A DNA stretch of 64,000 nt from assembly GCA_947561585.1 (NCBI GenBank), contig CANNZV010000265.1, positions 124,001 to 188,000 on the forward strand. Reading direction: 5' to 3'. The translations under genes were made by a program, and so were the position numbers. Source of the DNA: Caprella mutica. Its lineage: Eukaryota; Arthropoda; Malacostraca; Amphipoda; Caprellidae. Of the stretch, positions 45,864 through 56,714 are shown piece after piece. How positions within the stretch are numbered: the first letter of the stretch is position 1; the number at the start of each line of letters is the position of its first letter. The notes under the pieces were generated by a model. The model was not told the origin of the DNA. It made no database searches and saw only the letters and a program-made list of their open reading frames with translations.

Positions 45864-46170
45864 AAAATAAGAAGACTGACGGTTAAACTGCCTCTAAGTC
45901 TAATATTCCAAATTATAAGGAACTGATGACATTGACGAAAGGGGAGTGAAAGGGAAACTTGGTTTATTTTCAGCAGGTGAATTGGAAACTCCTCGAAATA
46001 TTTTCTAGTTGGAAAATACATAGTATGATGATTGTATTAATTGTATTTGCCATTTCATAGTAGATAATCTTATTTTATAAAAATATGAAATAGTGATTAT
46101 ATTGCTTCATTTTAATGACTCTAAATATATTCTGTTTTTTAAATGTATTTTATTTAAGTTAAAATACTTT
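45864..46170. other. Downstream of the repeat-protein gene
   Basis: AT-rich sequence, presumably including the 3' UTR. A clear AATAAA close to the stop codon was not seen. Confidence 0.35.
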
Positions 46171-47180
46171 AAGGGGGTTAGCCCATCGATTTTTGTGCAC
46201 ATTATCAAATTTCTTTTTATTGGTGAAAAGCCTTTAGTTAGTGGGCTTTCATGTCACGAATTTTTGTGAGAGTACGACCACTTGAAAAAAAGACCGTTTT
46301 AGATTTCTTGGAACATTATTGAATAAATCTATAGAGGGATTTTTCAAATTTCCAACTGATTTTTCTTTTATAAGCATTTTTTAACGACTAACTAAAATTT
46401 TCGAAAAAAATCTAATAAAATTTTTAACTGATAATAATAGAACGAGGGAGAAATTTCGAAAAAGCCATCTATAGAATTGTTATGAATGTTTCAAGGATTG
46501 CCTTTGGTTTTCCTGTAGCGTGAAAACTAATTGTTTCCTAGTCTTTTTTAGTTGGAAAATATAATTTTTTTTCTTTTACAAATTTCAAAAGATGATGAGT
46601 GTATGAGTCTATATGCTAGAGAGAAAACGAAGACAGTTTTAGAATCCTTGGAACATTTCGAACAAATAGTAGGGGTCTTTTTCAAATTTCTCCCTTTTTC
46701 TCTTTTTATCGCTTTTCAAAATAGAATTTTTTTTTTCAATTTTAGTTAATCATCAAAAAATGTTTGTAAAAGAGAAATCAGATGGAAATTTGAAAAAAAT
46801 TGTTTGTTCGAAATGTTCCAAGGATTTCAAAACAGTCTTCGTTTTTATTCTAGCATATACACTCATACAATTATCGTCTTTTGAACATTAAAAAAACTAC
46901 ATTTTTCTTTCGAAAATCAGAGCCAAAATGAAAAAGTTTATACGTATAAAATGTGTTTCTTTTGCAAAGTTACATATACTGTAGAAATTTCAGAACGATC
47001 AGTCCAAAAATAGAAAAAATCTTTCCCTTATATTTTCATATTTATGGAATTTTTGACGGTATTATAGGTAATTCACCGGTAAAATATGAAAACTAAGCGT
47101 TTATATCCCATAAAGATCACAGAGTAACATGAAAAAGCATTTAAAATTCATCCATAGAGATAAAATTGACACTTTAATTT
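46171..47180. repeat. Inverted repeat pair, about 110-bp arms
   Basis: 46576-46691 and 46770-46889 are inverted copies. AAAACGAAGAC and CCTTGGAACATTTCGAACAA occur in the left arm and, complemented, in the right. A diverged extra copy lies at about 46265-46500. TTAAGGGGGTTAGCCC at about 46169 resembles the end of a TTAA-targeting element, but no matching right end was found. A weak 65-codon frame (46552-46749) runs through the arm and is not a gene. Confidence 0.6.
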
Positions 47181-48630
47181 AGGGGAGAAACGGGTGAGTT
47201 CGTACAGCGGGTGAATCCGTACATGGCCATAACTCAACACCTGTTATGTTCTAACCCGTTGAAATTTTAGTGATCCTATACATTATAATAACAATCAGTT
47301 TGAAACAAGTTTCAGCGCGTGACGGTGTAGTATGTTCCTTCGGTGAGAGGTCATATATTTTTAGCACTATAATGTTATTTTTATCACTACTTGAGCTAAG
47401 CCATAGCAATTACAATTTACTACCTAGAAACTTTATATAGAATACTAGTATTCACTAGGATATTCCCATGTATGTAAACGTTAAGATTTAGTTAAAATTC
47501 ATTAATATCTGATGTATTCCATTTTGAAAATAAAATAGTGATGTGGGGTGTCATCGTACAAATATGTACGCGCACACCCTCCTCTGTTTGGTTTCATCCC
47601 ATTATGTACGAATTCGCCTCTTTATTTATTTTTCATATATGCCTTGAGTATATTCACGTAAAAGAGTGAAACCGTATTCTTCCTGTGAAGTGGAACAGGC
47701 ATATAACGTCTGGGAAAATGGAACAGCAGTACGTAAAGCTGCTAAATTCTATAAAGTTCCTCCGATGACGCTGTAAGATAACAAAGAGATCCAAAAATAG
47801 TTCAGAATTTGATAGACATAAATTAGGGAATAAAGCTTTTACCAGCAAAATAGTAAAAGACGGCACTTTTCCAGAATATGCTGAGAATAGTTCTAATCAT
47901 TATCAGCGCAACCAATTAGAAAATGCGCCATTCACCGAGTCTGCTCCTGCTTCACAATCTACCGAGCCTGCTCCTGCTTCACCATCCACCAAGCCTGCTT
48001 CACCATCTACCGAGCCTGCTCTTACTTCACCATCCGCCGATCCTTCTCCTACTTCACCATCAATCGAGTCTGCTTTCACTTCACCCGCCACCATGCCTGC
48101 TCCTACTTTACCATCCACCGAGCCTTCTCTTACTTCTACCGGGACAGAGGCTTCTCATATTTCACCATCCACCGAGCCGCAACCAGGCCCCTCTAGATTG
48201 AATGTTTCATTTTACTAGGAACATCTTTTGAAAACATTCGGCCAATCGCAAAGGTTCCTCCTAGAAAGTGCAACAACAGAGGCAGATAACCAAGAAAGTC
48301 AATGATGATAACTGATACTCTAGAAAAAGAGTTACTGAAAGAGAAACAAATTTCAACAAAGAAATACTCAAATTCTCCAGTAGCAAAGCGTAGGCTTACG
48401 ATGGAAATTGACGCTCTATAATCTAGTTCGGAAGACATCGGTGATGAAGCCTTTTGTGATTTTTTGTTAGATCAAAAGGGTTAGGTCAATTGTAAGGATA
48501 CAACATTCAAAACTTCAGTAATATTTTCCATACAATATACGAAAATTTTACTGAATTTTCCTTTTTCCCCCTTTTTTAGTACTGTACGGAATGATACTCT
48601 GCCTGTACGAACTCACCAGCTGGTCTGTCT
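47181..48630 (+). mobile_element. Decayed pogo/Tigger-like DNA transposon
   Basis: GGTGAGTTCGTACAG (47193-47207) faces its exact complement at 48603-48617. Each end has a second inner motif (CCGTACA). Between them, frames running with the plus strand are broken but readable. 47655-47782 encodes a helix-turn-helix segment with NGTAVRKAAKFYKVPPMTL, typical of the psq-type DNA-binding domain of pogo-like transposases, and ends in a stop. A Ser/Pro/Thr-rich segment follows (47920-48217), then an acidic tail at 48420-48485. The DDE core is missing. Target duplication not resolved. Confidence 0.65.
47655..48485 (+). pseudogene. Broken pogo-like transposase remnant
   Basis: Frame 1 carries the HTH_psq-like domain up to a TAA. 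Downstream, after stops and shifts, one frame (about 47919-48218) encodes seven to eight decapeptides of the type TEPAPASPS, from a degenerate 27-30-bp repeat. It ends in PGPSRLNVSFY. A last piece reads VAKRRLTMEIDAL then a stop, then SSSEDIGDEAFCDFL. The catalytic region is absent, so it is a deletion derivative. Confidence 0.5.
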
Positions 48631-49587
48631 ACCCATTGTTACTCTATATTTAACAATGTTCAGACGCGCACTCTGTTAGTGGAAACATGTGTTTTGGATC
48701 TCTTGAAATTTCTCGAACCGGCTATAAATATATTATTAGCAAATTGAAAAATATGAGTTTAATTCATTCTAGAAATATTTCAGACTAAAGTGCATTCATC
48801 AAATTTTCTTAAAATTTTTATCTTACCTATACAATCTTAATTTTGCTTTAACAATATTTTTATTTATTCCTGAATATTCTAAGTTATTCCTACCTACTAT
48901 GTCTCAGTTCAAAATGAATAATTTTTTCATTTTATAAATGTAAAAACTTGCCTAATCTATTTGAGATCTCACCTCGCCCCTCCTAATATTTAGAATATTA
49001 TTCTAAATATTATCAGAGTCCTTGATCACTCCAATACATTACACATATTTGTTACTTCATTTACATTTAAAAAAAAAAAATTATAATCCAAAAAAAAATT
49101 TATTATAAAAATATATTTTATTTAACTTAGTTATGTTTTATTTTAATAAAATTCCTACTTTATTGATAAAAAGAATTGTTCATTATAATTTATCATATGT
49201 TATGATATCGTATTTCATGACTTTTTAATCAATTTATATTCTTTTTATGAATTTTGATCATCTTTATCAAATTTTGAGACAGTCTTAATCCTTAAATATA
49301 AACATTAAAATTAACACCGAAAAAAAAATTAAAATTAAAATTAAATTCAATTGGAAACGATTATTGTTAATTTTCATTTAAAATTACCCAAACTTAAAAT
49401 TAAAAACTTAAAATAATGGTCTAATTTAATTTGACTTTTTTTTTTCTTTAAAAAAAAATTTCTTAAATGCTGCTCGACCTTTTAATATTAATTTTGCTTT
49501 TTGGTTTTTGTTTTTTATGAGGCATTATAATAAAATTTGTCGCCTGAATGTTGATTGCCTGATCATTAAAGTAATTTACCGTTCCAA
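48631..49587. other. Very AT-rich stretch
   Basis: Contains A/T homopolymers and an ATTAAAATTAAA tract near 49320-49350. No gene. The right part may be the 3' flank of the minus-strand ORF at 49588-49917. Confidence 0.4.
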
Positions 49588-49917
49588 TTAGTTCCCCTGT
49601 TCTAAAGGGGTCCCTCTTTTAATTTGATTAAAGGCTTCCGTCGCCATTTTTGACTTCAAATTTCGTATCTCGTATATCTTCATGTCCTCGTCGGACTTAA
49701 CCCTCTTGGAGTGGGTGTACCCACATACTAAAATTATTACCACTAATAGTGTTAGGATTAAAACCAACACATCGCTAAATAAATCCGGGATCAGGTCATA
49801 TTGTGTTGTCCCCATGGATTTTATAGCAGCCTCTAAATGAGCCTTATTCATTGAAGTCGACTTCTGGATCAGCTCCACCACCGAATTCAAATCAAAGTTA
49901 CTCTGCGTCTGGCCCAT
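49588..49917 (-). CDS. Small predicted myristoylated, single-pass membrane protein
   Basis: 109 residues from ATG at 49915-49917 in a favourable context (CAGAATGGG). The start MGQTQSN fits the N-myristoylation pattern (Gly2, Ser6). Residues 12-45 look helical and polar. Residues 47-67 are a strong membrane segment (LVLILTLLVVIILVCGY), followed by HSKRVK and a charged tail. It is intact, unlike most frames here, and its composition contrasts with the AT-rich flanks. The retrotransposon LTR starts 212 bp upstream of its start codon in the opposite direction. Small proteins of this layout occur in some retroelements, but the link is inferred. No family assigned. Confidence 0.5.
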   Translation of the reverse strand: MGQTQSNFDLNSVVELIQKSTSMNKAHLEAAIKSMGTTQYDLIPDLFSDVLVLILTLLVVIILVCGYTHSKRVKSDEDMKIYEIRNLKSKMATEAFNQIKRGTPLEQGN

Positions 49918-50128
49918 TCTGTCAGCTGTTCGTTCTCACGACCTTGAAATATATGTCAGTGTGTCAACCGGCTGTATATGGCTGAGAGTCAGTCACTGGC
50001 TGTGTACGGCTGAGAAGCTGTCAACGGCTGTGTCCGCTGCCTCCGTGTACACAGAAATCAAAACGATACTGTTAGTTCATGGCCCCTGGTCTTTTTTCAG
50101 TAATTTTATCAGTTATCAGTCTAATTGT

Positions 50129-51590
50129 TGTAATAATCGGTATCTTAATTTTAATAAAAAATAGGTGTATTTTTATTTCTTATTTTTTGATGTGACCATT
50201 CGTCAACTAAATTTTCCCCAAAACTACATTCCTAACCAGGTGATGTAACTTATAGGCATTGCCGCTCATTTGACATAGACTGTATTTTTCAGTTAGGAAA
50301 ACTAAAATTAATAGTGAGTCAGTACTTTTTGTGACTAGTGTTAGTGAAGGGAGTGTGCGTGGTATATAGAAAAATCCGTGTAATTTAATTATTTCTGTTT
50401 GTTCCAGTTAAATGTTCATATTTGGTAACGTGTTTTGTTTAGTAATTTGATCATTGTTGCTTATGCGGAAGGTGATTCACAGATCAATATACAGTTATTG
50501 TGTGACTGCATAGTTCAAGTAGTACTTTTATAGCAGCAATGTAAGTGCTCATTATCCCTCCATGAAATTGACTTTTTCAAACGTCTGATGGTTTTTAATA
50601 TTTGAACTTGAATATTTATGAGGTTACTATTTCGTAGATTAATTTTTGGTGTTTTTTCTTTGCCAGCTCCTTGTTCAAGCCCCTGACTTGGAGTGTGGAT
50701 TTCCCTTCCACCCTTGATCGGATCCACGACTTTGATATTGGACGGCGGTTTCACTCTAGTTCTAATCGCTGTTGCGCTGTCAAATCGCTGCTGCGGTGTC
50801 AATTCACTGCTGCGCTATCAAATCACTGTACGTTCAACGTACGGACTAGCAACTGGTTGTTCAACTACTCAAGCCCCCCCCCCCCCCCCCCCCCACTTCT
50901 AATTTAGACTCCACGTCTAAGGACTTCAACTGCTCCCTTCCCTGTAGGTAAACCCCCACATGCGTGGAGTTTCGTAAACATTTGAACTTCAACCCCTGTA
51001 TATTTCCTAATTTTTGTTCATTTCTATTAAGTTTATGATTTCTTCATATTCAGTTATACTTTTGATTATTTTTCTTGTGACTGCTTGACCGACCCTGACG
51101 ATTTGACTAATTACTATATTTTGCCTTATGCTTTGTTTGACTGCATTACTTATTTGTTAACTTAACTTTTCGTTTATCATTTAGTTAATTTTCTTGTCTT
51201 ATATTTCATTCATTTAGTTTTTGTATTTAAAACTTACAAAACTTTATCATTTAGTTATATTTTTTAGTTTTTTTGTTTCACATTATTTCCAATTAACCCT
51301 TCGATAGTTTAGTAGTTTATTTGTGTATAATTTACTTTCTTACTAATATCGTTTATTTATTAATTCTTTTCTAATTAGAATTATTAGTATTATAATTAGC
51401 TTCTTTGATTCATCCAGTGATATAAAACTTTCATATTTTTTTCTTAGACTATAAATAAATTTCAGTTCATAACCATAGTTTTCATTTTTCCCTTATGTTG
51501 AGATCAAGTGGAGGGAATATGCTTATTCCGCCAGGTTTAACTGATAAACCATAAATACCTTCAGTGTTGCCACTACATAGGTTATATTTC
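50129..51590 (+). repeat. 5' LTR of Ty3/gypsy-type retrotransposon
   Basis: Begins TGTAATAATCGG and matches the sequence from 60546 onwards, apart from the transposon inserted there. Over the shared ~1 kb I count about ten substitutions, one ~20-bp tandem-unit difference (near 50790) and a C-run length difference (50876-50894). The right boundary is set by the primer-binding-like site at 51591 and is uncertain, since the 3' LTR copy leaves the window before that point. Confidence 0.85.
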
Positions 51591-51608
51591 TGGTGCCCAG
51601 ACCAGGGA
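51591..51608 (+). other. Putative primer-binding site
   Basis: TGGTGCCCAGACCAGGGA has the TGG start and GGTGCCCA-like form of tRNA-primed sites and sits where the LTR should end. The matching tRNA was not identified. Confidence 0.5.
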
Positions 51609-52024
51609 CATATTTTCGCTTGATCTCATTATTTGGGTTATTACTTTTCATTAACTAGCTATCAATAGTTCCATGATTCTATTCCATATTCTTATCTCTG
51701 AGAATAAACTATTCCTAGTTTCCCTACGTGCTGAATAAATTTTGTTTTCAATCGTATTACTTAACTAGGCCATTATTGTATATATGTTCTGCATTGTAGT
51801 TGATTGGAGATTTCGATTAGCGATTCATCGACTGAAATTTACAGTTCATTTTTTTTCTCGTCTGCTATTTAATTAGTGCGTCCTTTCCATTTAGCGTCTG
51901 TCGATTAGTTAGTGGCTAGATCCTCACTATACCTAGCTAGCTATTTTTTTGCCGTGCGCTACTTATATTATTTTTGTGTTTTCTTATTTTTTCATTCTAT
52001 TATTGTTTCATGCCACGCTAAATT

Positions 52025-52206
52025 TTTTTTCGCGTTACGCTATTTTTTGTTTGCGTCTCGCTATTTTTTGTTTGCGTCTCGCTATTTTTTGTTTGCGTCT
52101 CGCAATTTTTTGTTTGCGTCTCGCTATTTTTTGTTTGCGTCTCGCTATTTTTTGTTTGCGTCTCGCTATTTTTTGGTTGCGTCTCGCTATTTTTGGTTGC
52201 GTGTCG
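52025..52206 (+). repeat. 21-bp tandem repeat in leader, about 8 copies
   Basis: Unit CTATTTTTTGTTTGCGTCTCG. It lies between the primer-binding-like site and gag and is followed without a gap by the 17-bp array. Plus frames through it (51912-52244) are by-products. Confidence 0.9.
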
Positions 52207-52960
52207 CTAGTTTACGTGTCACTCTAGTTTACGTGTCACTCTAGTTTACGTGTCACTCTAGTTTACGTGTCACTCTAGTTTACGTGTCACTCTAGTTTAC
52301 GTGTCACTCTAGTTTACGTGTCACTCTAGTTTACGTGTCACTCTAGTTTACGTGTCACTCTAGTTTTCGTGTCACTCTAGTTTTCGTGTCACTCTAGTTT
52401 ACGTGTCACTCTAGTTTACGTGTCACTCTAGTTTTCGTGTCACTCTAGTTTTTGTGTCACTCTAGTTTACGTGTCACTCTAGTTTACGTGTCACTCTAGT
52501 TTACGTGTCACTCTAGTTTACGTGTCACTCTAGTTTACGTGTCACTCTAGTTTACGTGTCACTCTAGTTTACGTGTCACTCTAGTTTACGTGTCACTCTA
52601 GTTTACGTGTCACTCTAGTTTACGTGTCACTCTAGTTTACGTGTCACTCTAGTTTACGTGTCACTCTAGTTTACGTGTCACTCTAGTTTACGTGTCACTC
52701 TAGTTTACGTGTCACTCTAGTTTACGTGTCACTCTAGTTTACGTGTCACTCTAGTTTACGTGTCACTCTAGTTTACGTGTCACTCTAGTTTACGTGTCAC
52801 TCTAGTTTACGTGTCACTCTAGTTTACGTGTCACTCTAGTTTACGTGTCACTCTAGTTTACGTGTCACTCTAGTTTACGTGTCACTCTAGTTTACGTGTC
52901 ACTCTAGTTTACGTGTCACTCTAGTTTACGTGTCACTCTAGTTTACGTGTCACTCTAGTT
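52207..52960 (+). repeat. 17-bp array in retrotransposon leader, about 44 copies
   Basis: Unit TAGTTTACGTGTCACTC. Most copies are identical; four consecutive-block variants have TTTTCGTG or TTTTTGTG. It occupies the untranslated leader upstream of gag. An (AT)n microsatellite follows at about 53003-53028. The position corresponds to that of the Su(Hw)-site cluster in Drosophila gypsy, although the motif differs. Confidence 0.95.
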
Positions 52961-52997
52961 TTTTTTGTTTTACTATCTAATTCATCATTCTGTTATA

Positions 52998-53031
<34 letters not shown>

Positions 53032-53109
53032 GATAAGATAAGGTAATTCTTTTTGTTAATCAACGTGATAGATATTCCTGAATATTAGAGTCAATAATTC
53101 AAATTTGAC

Positions 53110-54801
53110 ATGGCAGAGGATAAACCTAACCAACCTCCGTCTGCGGCGGACCAAGTTACTCAATCTTTACAGGAGATGGCAGTAGCTCTCCGTCTGAGTA
53201 ATGAGGAGGTGAAAACTCTGAAGAATGACAGGCGAGCACTTTCTGAGGAACTGCAGAAACGGGTGGTGGAGCAGGAGACCGTCTTGAGAGCTCTGGTAAG
53301 AATTCAGGGAATGTTTAGCCAGTTTTCACGTCCGGAAATACGTAGCAGGTTCTTGAATGGAGATTTTGTAGAATTACCAGATTATGCTAATACTCTCTCC
53401 TGTATTGATGTATTTAAAAATATATTGTTACCTGTACCGGGTAAAAACTTGACTGGAGCAAGTTATCGAATGAGTTTCATTGGAAAGTTGTTGTCCAGGA
53501 ATACGGCGGAGCCTTTGGATGCAAATGGGTGTTATTTCCCAGTTCGTCATCAGTTTGCTTGGTGGAGAGATGTGTTCGAGCACATGATGAGCAGTGAAGG
53601 ATGGATATCGACTCCAAATAGAGAACCTCAAGTTGACTGTAAGAAGAGTGCGTCAGTACCATTCTCTGCTCCTCCTCTGTCCCCAATCAGGAAATCAGCC
53701 TTGGCTGAACCACCTGCAGGTAATCATGATGAGAGTTACTTTAGGACAAAACGCCAATCCAAGAAATGGTTGCCTGAATGTATCGATTCTTCTTCTTCAA
53801 GTGACGATTCAGCGGTCAGTAGGCGCTTCACTAAGCATGGTCGGAGTTCGGGCAGTCATGCGGATAATGAAGAAACTCTCTTACTCAAAGCACTCCGTGA
53901 ACTTGGTCGGAAGAAAGAGGTGCTAGCCCCAGTTCCTTTTACTTCGTCTAGTTCGACCTCGCTTCATAAGTTTCTTAAGAATTATGAAAGATATTTTGAC
54001 GCAAAGTACGATGGAACTGAAATAGAAAAGGCTTCCCATCTTCAAGGTTTTCTCGGGGGCTCTGCGAAGGCTGCTTTCAGAGCACTTAATGGATCAAACA
54101 TGAAATTCAGTAACCTCAAACCGAAACTTCTTAGCTGGTACGAGTCTCAGCTATCAGACATGAGGGAAACTCACCAGAAGAAGTTCTTCGATGCCACTAT
54201 GGTTTCAGAAGACACGTGTGGAATCTACTGTTTGTTTCTTGAACAGCTAGCTGCTAATGCATTTAAGGATTCCCCATCTGAACTTGAGCATCAGTTGAAG
54301 AATAAATTTAGGAAGACTGCACCTAAATCATTGGTTCTTCAGATTGATAACGCAGAGACGATTTTCAGCGTCACCAGTGACACTAATTTATCTTGGAAAC
54401 AGTGGAAGAAGTTGGCGGAGCAATATGATCGGAAGAGGAGTGCAGCTATAGAGGTAGCCCAGCAGAATGATATTGTTCCTCTCTTCATTGGCCTGAATCA
54501 ACAACCTGATGGGTCACATAGGAAACCGATTGACACTCGCAGATTCAGGAATCAGACTTTCAGGAGGAAGGAAGATGGACTTCAATCGGGAAATCTTCCT
54601 TGGAGGGAAGATGAGAAGAAGTCTCCCAAGAGAAAGAATTCACCGCCAGGAGGAGCACGTGGCACATCGGAAGGAGTTCGGCGACGGAGGAAAGACTTGC
54701 TTTGCAACTGGTGCGAGAAGGAAGGACATACCGAAGACAGGTGCTGGGCGAAACAAAAGAAGTGTTTGACTTGTGGCAGTGATAAACACTGGATGTCGTG
54801 A
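53110..54801 (+). CDS. gag: Gag polyprotein, ends at in-frame TGA inside second zinc knuckle
   Basis: 563 codons from ATG 53110. Residues ~15-65 are a predicted coiled coil. Residues ~285-430 match the capsid-like retrotransposon Gag region (FLKNYERYFDAKYDG, then long helices). The C-terminus is basic, with a CCHC knuckle at 532-545 (CNWCEKEGHTEDRC). A second knuckle starts at 552 (CLTC, His560), but TGA 54799-54801 takes the place just before its last Cys, which is the next codon (TGC). The frame then continues for 29 codons to a frameshift signal at 54882. So the TGA is either a mutation in this copy or a readthrough stop. Gag forms the particle shell and binds RNA through the knuckles. Confidence 0.9.
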   Translation: MAEDKPNQPPSAADQVTQSLQEMAVALRLSNEEVKTLKNDRRALSEELQKRVVEQETVLRALVRIQGMFSQFSRPEIRSRFLNGDFVELPDYANTLSCIDVFKNILLPVPGKNLTGASYRMSFIGKLLSRNTAEPLDANGCYFPVRHQFAWWRDVFEHMMSSEGWISTPNREPQVDCKKSASVPFSAPPLSPIRKSALAEPPAGNHDESYFRTKRQSKKWLPECIDSSSSSDDSAVSRRFTKHGRSSGSHADNEETLLLKALRELGRKKEVLAPVPFTSSSSTSLHKFLKNYERYFDAKYDGTEIEKASHLQGFLGGSAKAAFRALNGSNMKFSNLKPKLLSWYESQLSDMRETHQKKFFDATMVSEDTCGIYCLFLEQLAANAFKDSPSELEHQLKNKFRKTAPKSLVLQIDNAETIFSVTSDTNLSWKQWKKLAEQYDRKRSAAIEVAQQNDIVPLFIGLNQQPDGSHRKPIDTRRFRNQTFRRKEDGLQSGNLPWREDEKKSPKRKNSPPGGARGTSEGVRRRRKDLLCNWCEKEGHTEDRCWAKQKKCLTCGSDKHWMS

Positions 54802-54863
54802 TGCCCAAAGGTACGAAATAGATTTGAAGTTGATGGTACTGAAGTTAACCAGCGGAGGTCTGA

Positions 54864-56714
54864 TTATACGGCTTTCCCTTCTTTAAACTGATTGGCTCCA
54901 AGCCAAGTGAGTCGACCTTGGAGCATAAGAGTTATTCCCCGCTCACTATCCCAAATTCTCTCCCAATTGAGAGATTTCCAGATAAGGATTGTATTGAATT
55001 CTCAGGTGAACCTGAAATGCCTGTATTGGAGACAGCAGCCTCTTCGACTTGCGGAGATACTACAGCAGTGCAACCAGAGGATTCTGATTGTACCTCGAAC
55101 GATACATCTGATCATCGTAACATACCATTGACCGGCAAGCCCTTCGAAAATAGACTGGTTACTCAGGTCGACTTACGTGGATTTAAGCACCGAGCGCTGT
55201 TCGACACCGGTGCGCAAGTGAATATGGTACCGGAGAGCGTGTTGTTAGCAGCTGGCATCAGTTATACGCCAACAAGCGGTGTTAACATAAAAGGTTTTGG
55301 ACTGCACGGAATGGTTGCAGCATTGGGTGAGGTAAATCTTTCTTTAAAATTGCATGGCATTTATTTGGAAACTTGCAAATTTTTGGTCATGAAGGAGGAT
55401 CATGTAGCAAACCTCATTATTTTAGGGATATCGTGCCTTAAACAGAATGAACTTATTTTAGACTTGCATAATAGGAAAATTTCCAAATTATTTAATTGTG
55501 GAACTATATGGAATTGTTTTGTTGACAGGAATGGAGGTTGCAGGGTGCTGTGGTCTGCTATTCCGGTGGCAGTGTCGGAAGCCGTGACATTGAGAGCAGG
55601 AGATTCTGCCAAGGTAAATGTTTGTTGGACCTTCCCTGGTGGAGTTGATGGTACTTGCGACTGCAGTGGAGGTAAGAGTGAAGTCATGTTCGTAGATGAG
55701 TTGAGCTCATCTTCTTATGTTCAGTTGGTTGGCGGTTTTGTTTCTGATTCTGTATCATCCCCATCAGTTATTCTTATGAATAACGGAACAAGATCGGAGT
55801 TTGTTAAACCTTCTAAAATAATAGGAACCATTTCTTCCACCGTGTGCGAGGACGAGATTCGACAGCTGCGGCATGCGAACGTCGTTATGATGGAACCCCC
55901 TGAAGAAAGGACTAGTGGGGAGGAGGACTTCAGTTCTGTGGAGTTACAGAGTCATCTGTCAGAGGAAGAGAAGTCGGCCATCCTTTCCCTACTTCGAAGT
56001 CATAAAGCTGTGTTTGGTAACAATGGAAGCGTTGGTAAGTTGAACGCAATATCTCCTCATAAACTAGAATTAACAGACTATAACCCCATTTATCAACGTC
56101 CCAGAAGATTTCCTGAAAAGGTCACTGAAGAGATCGATGCACAGAGTAGAGAACTTGAGCTTCTGGACATTATTGAGCCTAGTCAATCAGGTTGGTCGAG
56201 TCCAGTGGTTCCTATCCGGAAAAAGGATGGAACGATAAGACTTTGTGTCGACTATCGGAAGCTAAATGAAGTCACCCGTCCAGATAAGTTCCCCTTGCCG
56301 AATCTGAGTGATGCTGTTTTCGGACTTCATGGTGTTAAGTATTTCACTACCCTTGATATGATCAAGGGCTACTATCAGGTTCCCCTTGATGTAGAGTCAC
56401 GTCAGTATACAGCATTCTCTACTCCTCGTCGGCATTGGCAGTTCAAGAGGTTGTCCTTTGGACTGAAGAATGCGCCTTCAGCCTTCCAACGGACGATGCA
56501 AAGAGTCTTAAGTGGGTTTTCGTGGAGAAAAGTTGTGGTATACATCGATGATGTTCTGATAATGGGCAACAGCTACCAGGAGCATCTTGAACTCTGTGAT
56601 AAGGTATTGCGGACATTGGAGAATCATGGAGTCATGCTGAACTTGTCAAAATGTAAGTTGTTTTGTAAAACTGGAGTTTTTAGGCCACGTTATCAGTGTG
56701 GACGGGGTGAGTAA
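54864..56714 (+). pseudogene. pol: Pol part 1: protease and reverse transcriptase, ends at frameshift
   Basis: The frame is open from 54864 and would be entered by -1 slippage at 54888. Numbering from codon 54918: retropepsin DTGA at 96-99 (LFDTGAQVNMV), flap end LIILGISCL near 170. Then comes a Ser/Val-rich linker and RT with CVDYRKLNEVT, LDMIKGYYQ, SFGLKNAPSAFQ and the YIDD active site at 542-545. The frame breaks at T5 56677-56681, just before the FLGH motif of the RT thumb/connection. One extra T (or two lost) explains it. The rest of pol continues one frame on at 56680. PR processes the polyprotein; RT copies the genomic RNA. Confidence 0.88.
54882..54924 (+). promoter_or_regulatory. -1 ribosomal frameshift signal between gag and pol
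   Basis: Slippery heptamer T TTA AAC (54882-54888) lies in the gag frame, directly followed by TGA. After a 6-nt spacer an 8-bp stem forms: GCTCCAAG (54895-54902) with CTTGGAGC (54917-54924), 14-nt loop. An alternative stem TTGGCT/AGCCAA overlaps it. The -1 frame reached is exactly the pol frame. This is the classic arrangement for -1 frameshifting. Confidence 0.85.

Noticed and set aside
42367..45870. Four further ORFs of over 1100 codons overlapping the repeat gene
   Set aside because: Shadow frames of a stop-free 27-bp unit. Only the frame joined to the transmembrane segment and the spliced upstream exon is coherent.
47903..48201. Leu/His/Pro-rich ORF and its minus-strand partner
   Set aside because: Off-frame readings of a degenerate 27-30-bp repeat inside the pogo-like remnant.
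51912..52244. Phe/Tyr-rich ORFs in the retrotransposon leader
   Set aside because: They read through the 21-bp tandem repeat and lie in the untranslated leader between LTR and gag.
56677..56681. Programmed +1 frameshift inside RT
   Set aside because: It breaks a conserved RT motif region and lies in a T-run; no stimulatory structure seen. A lesion or sequencing error is simpler.
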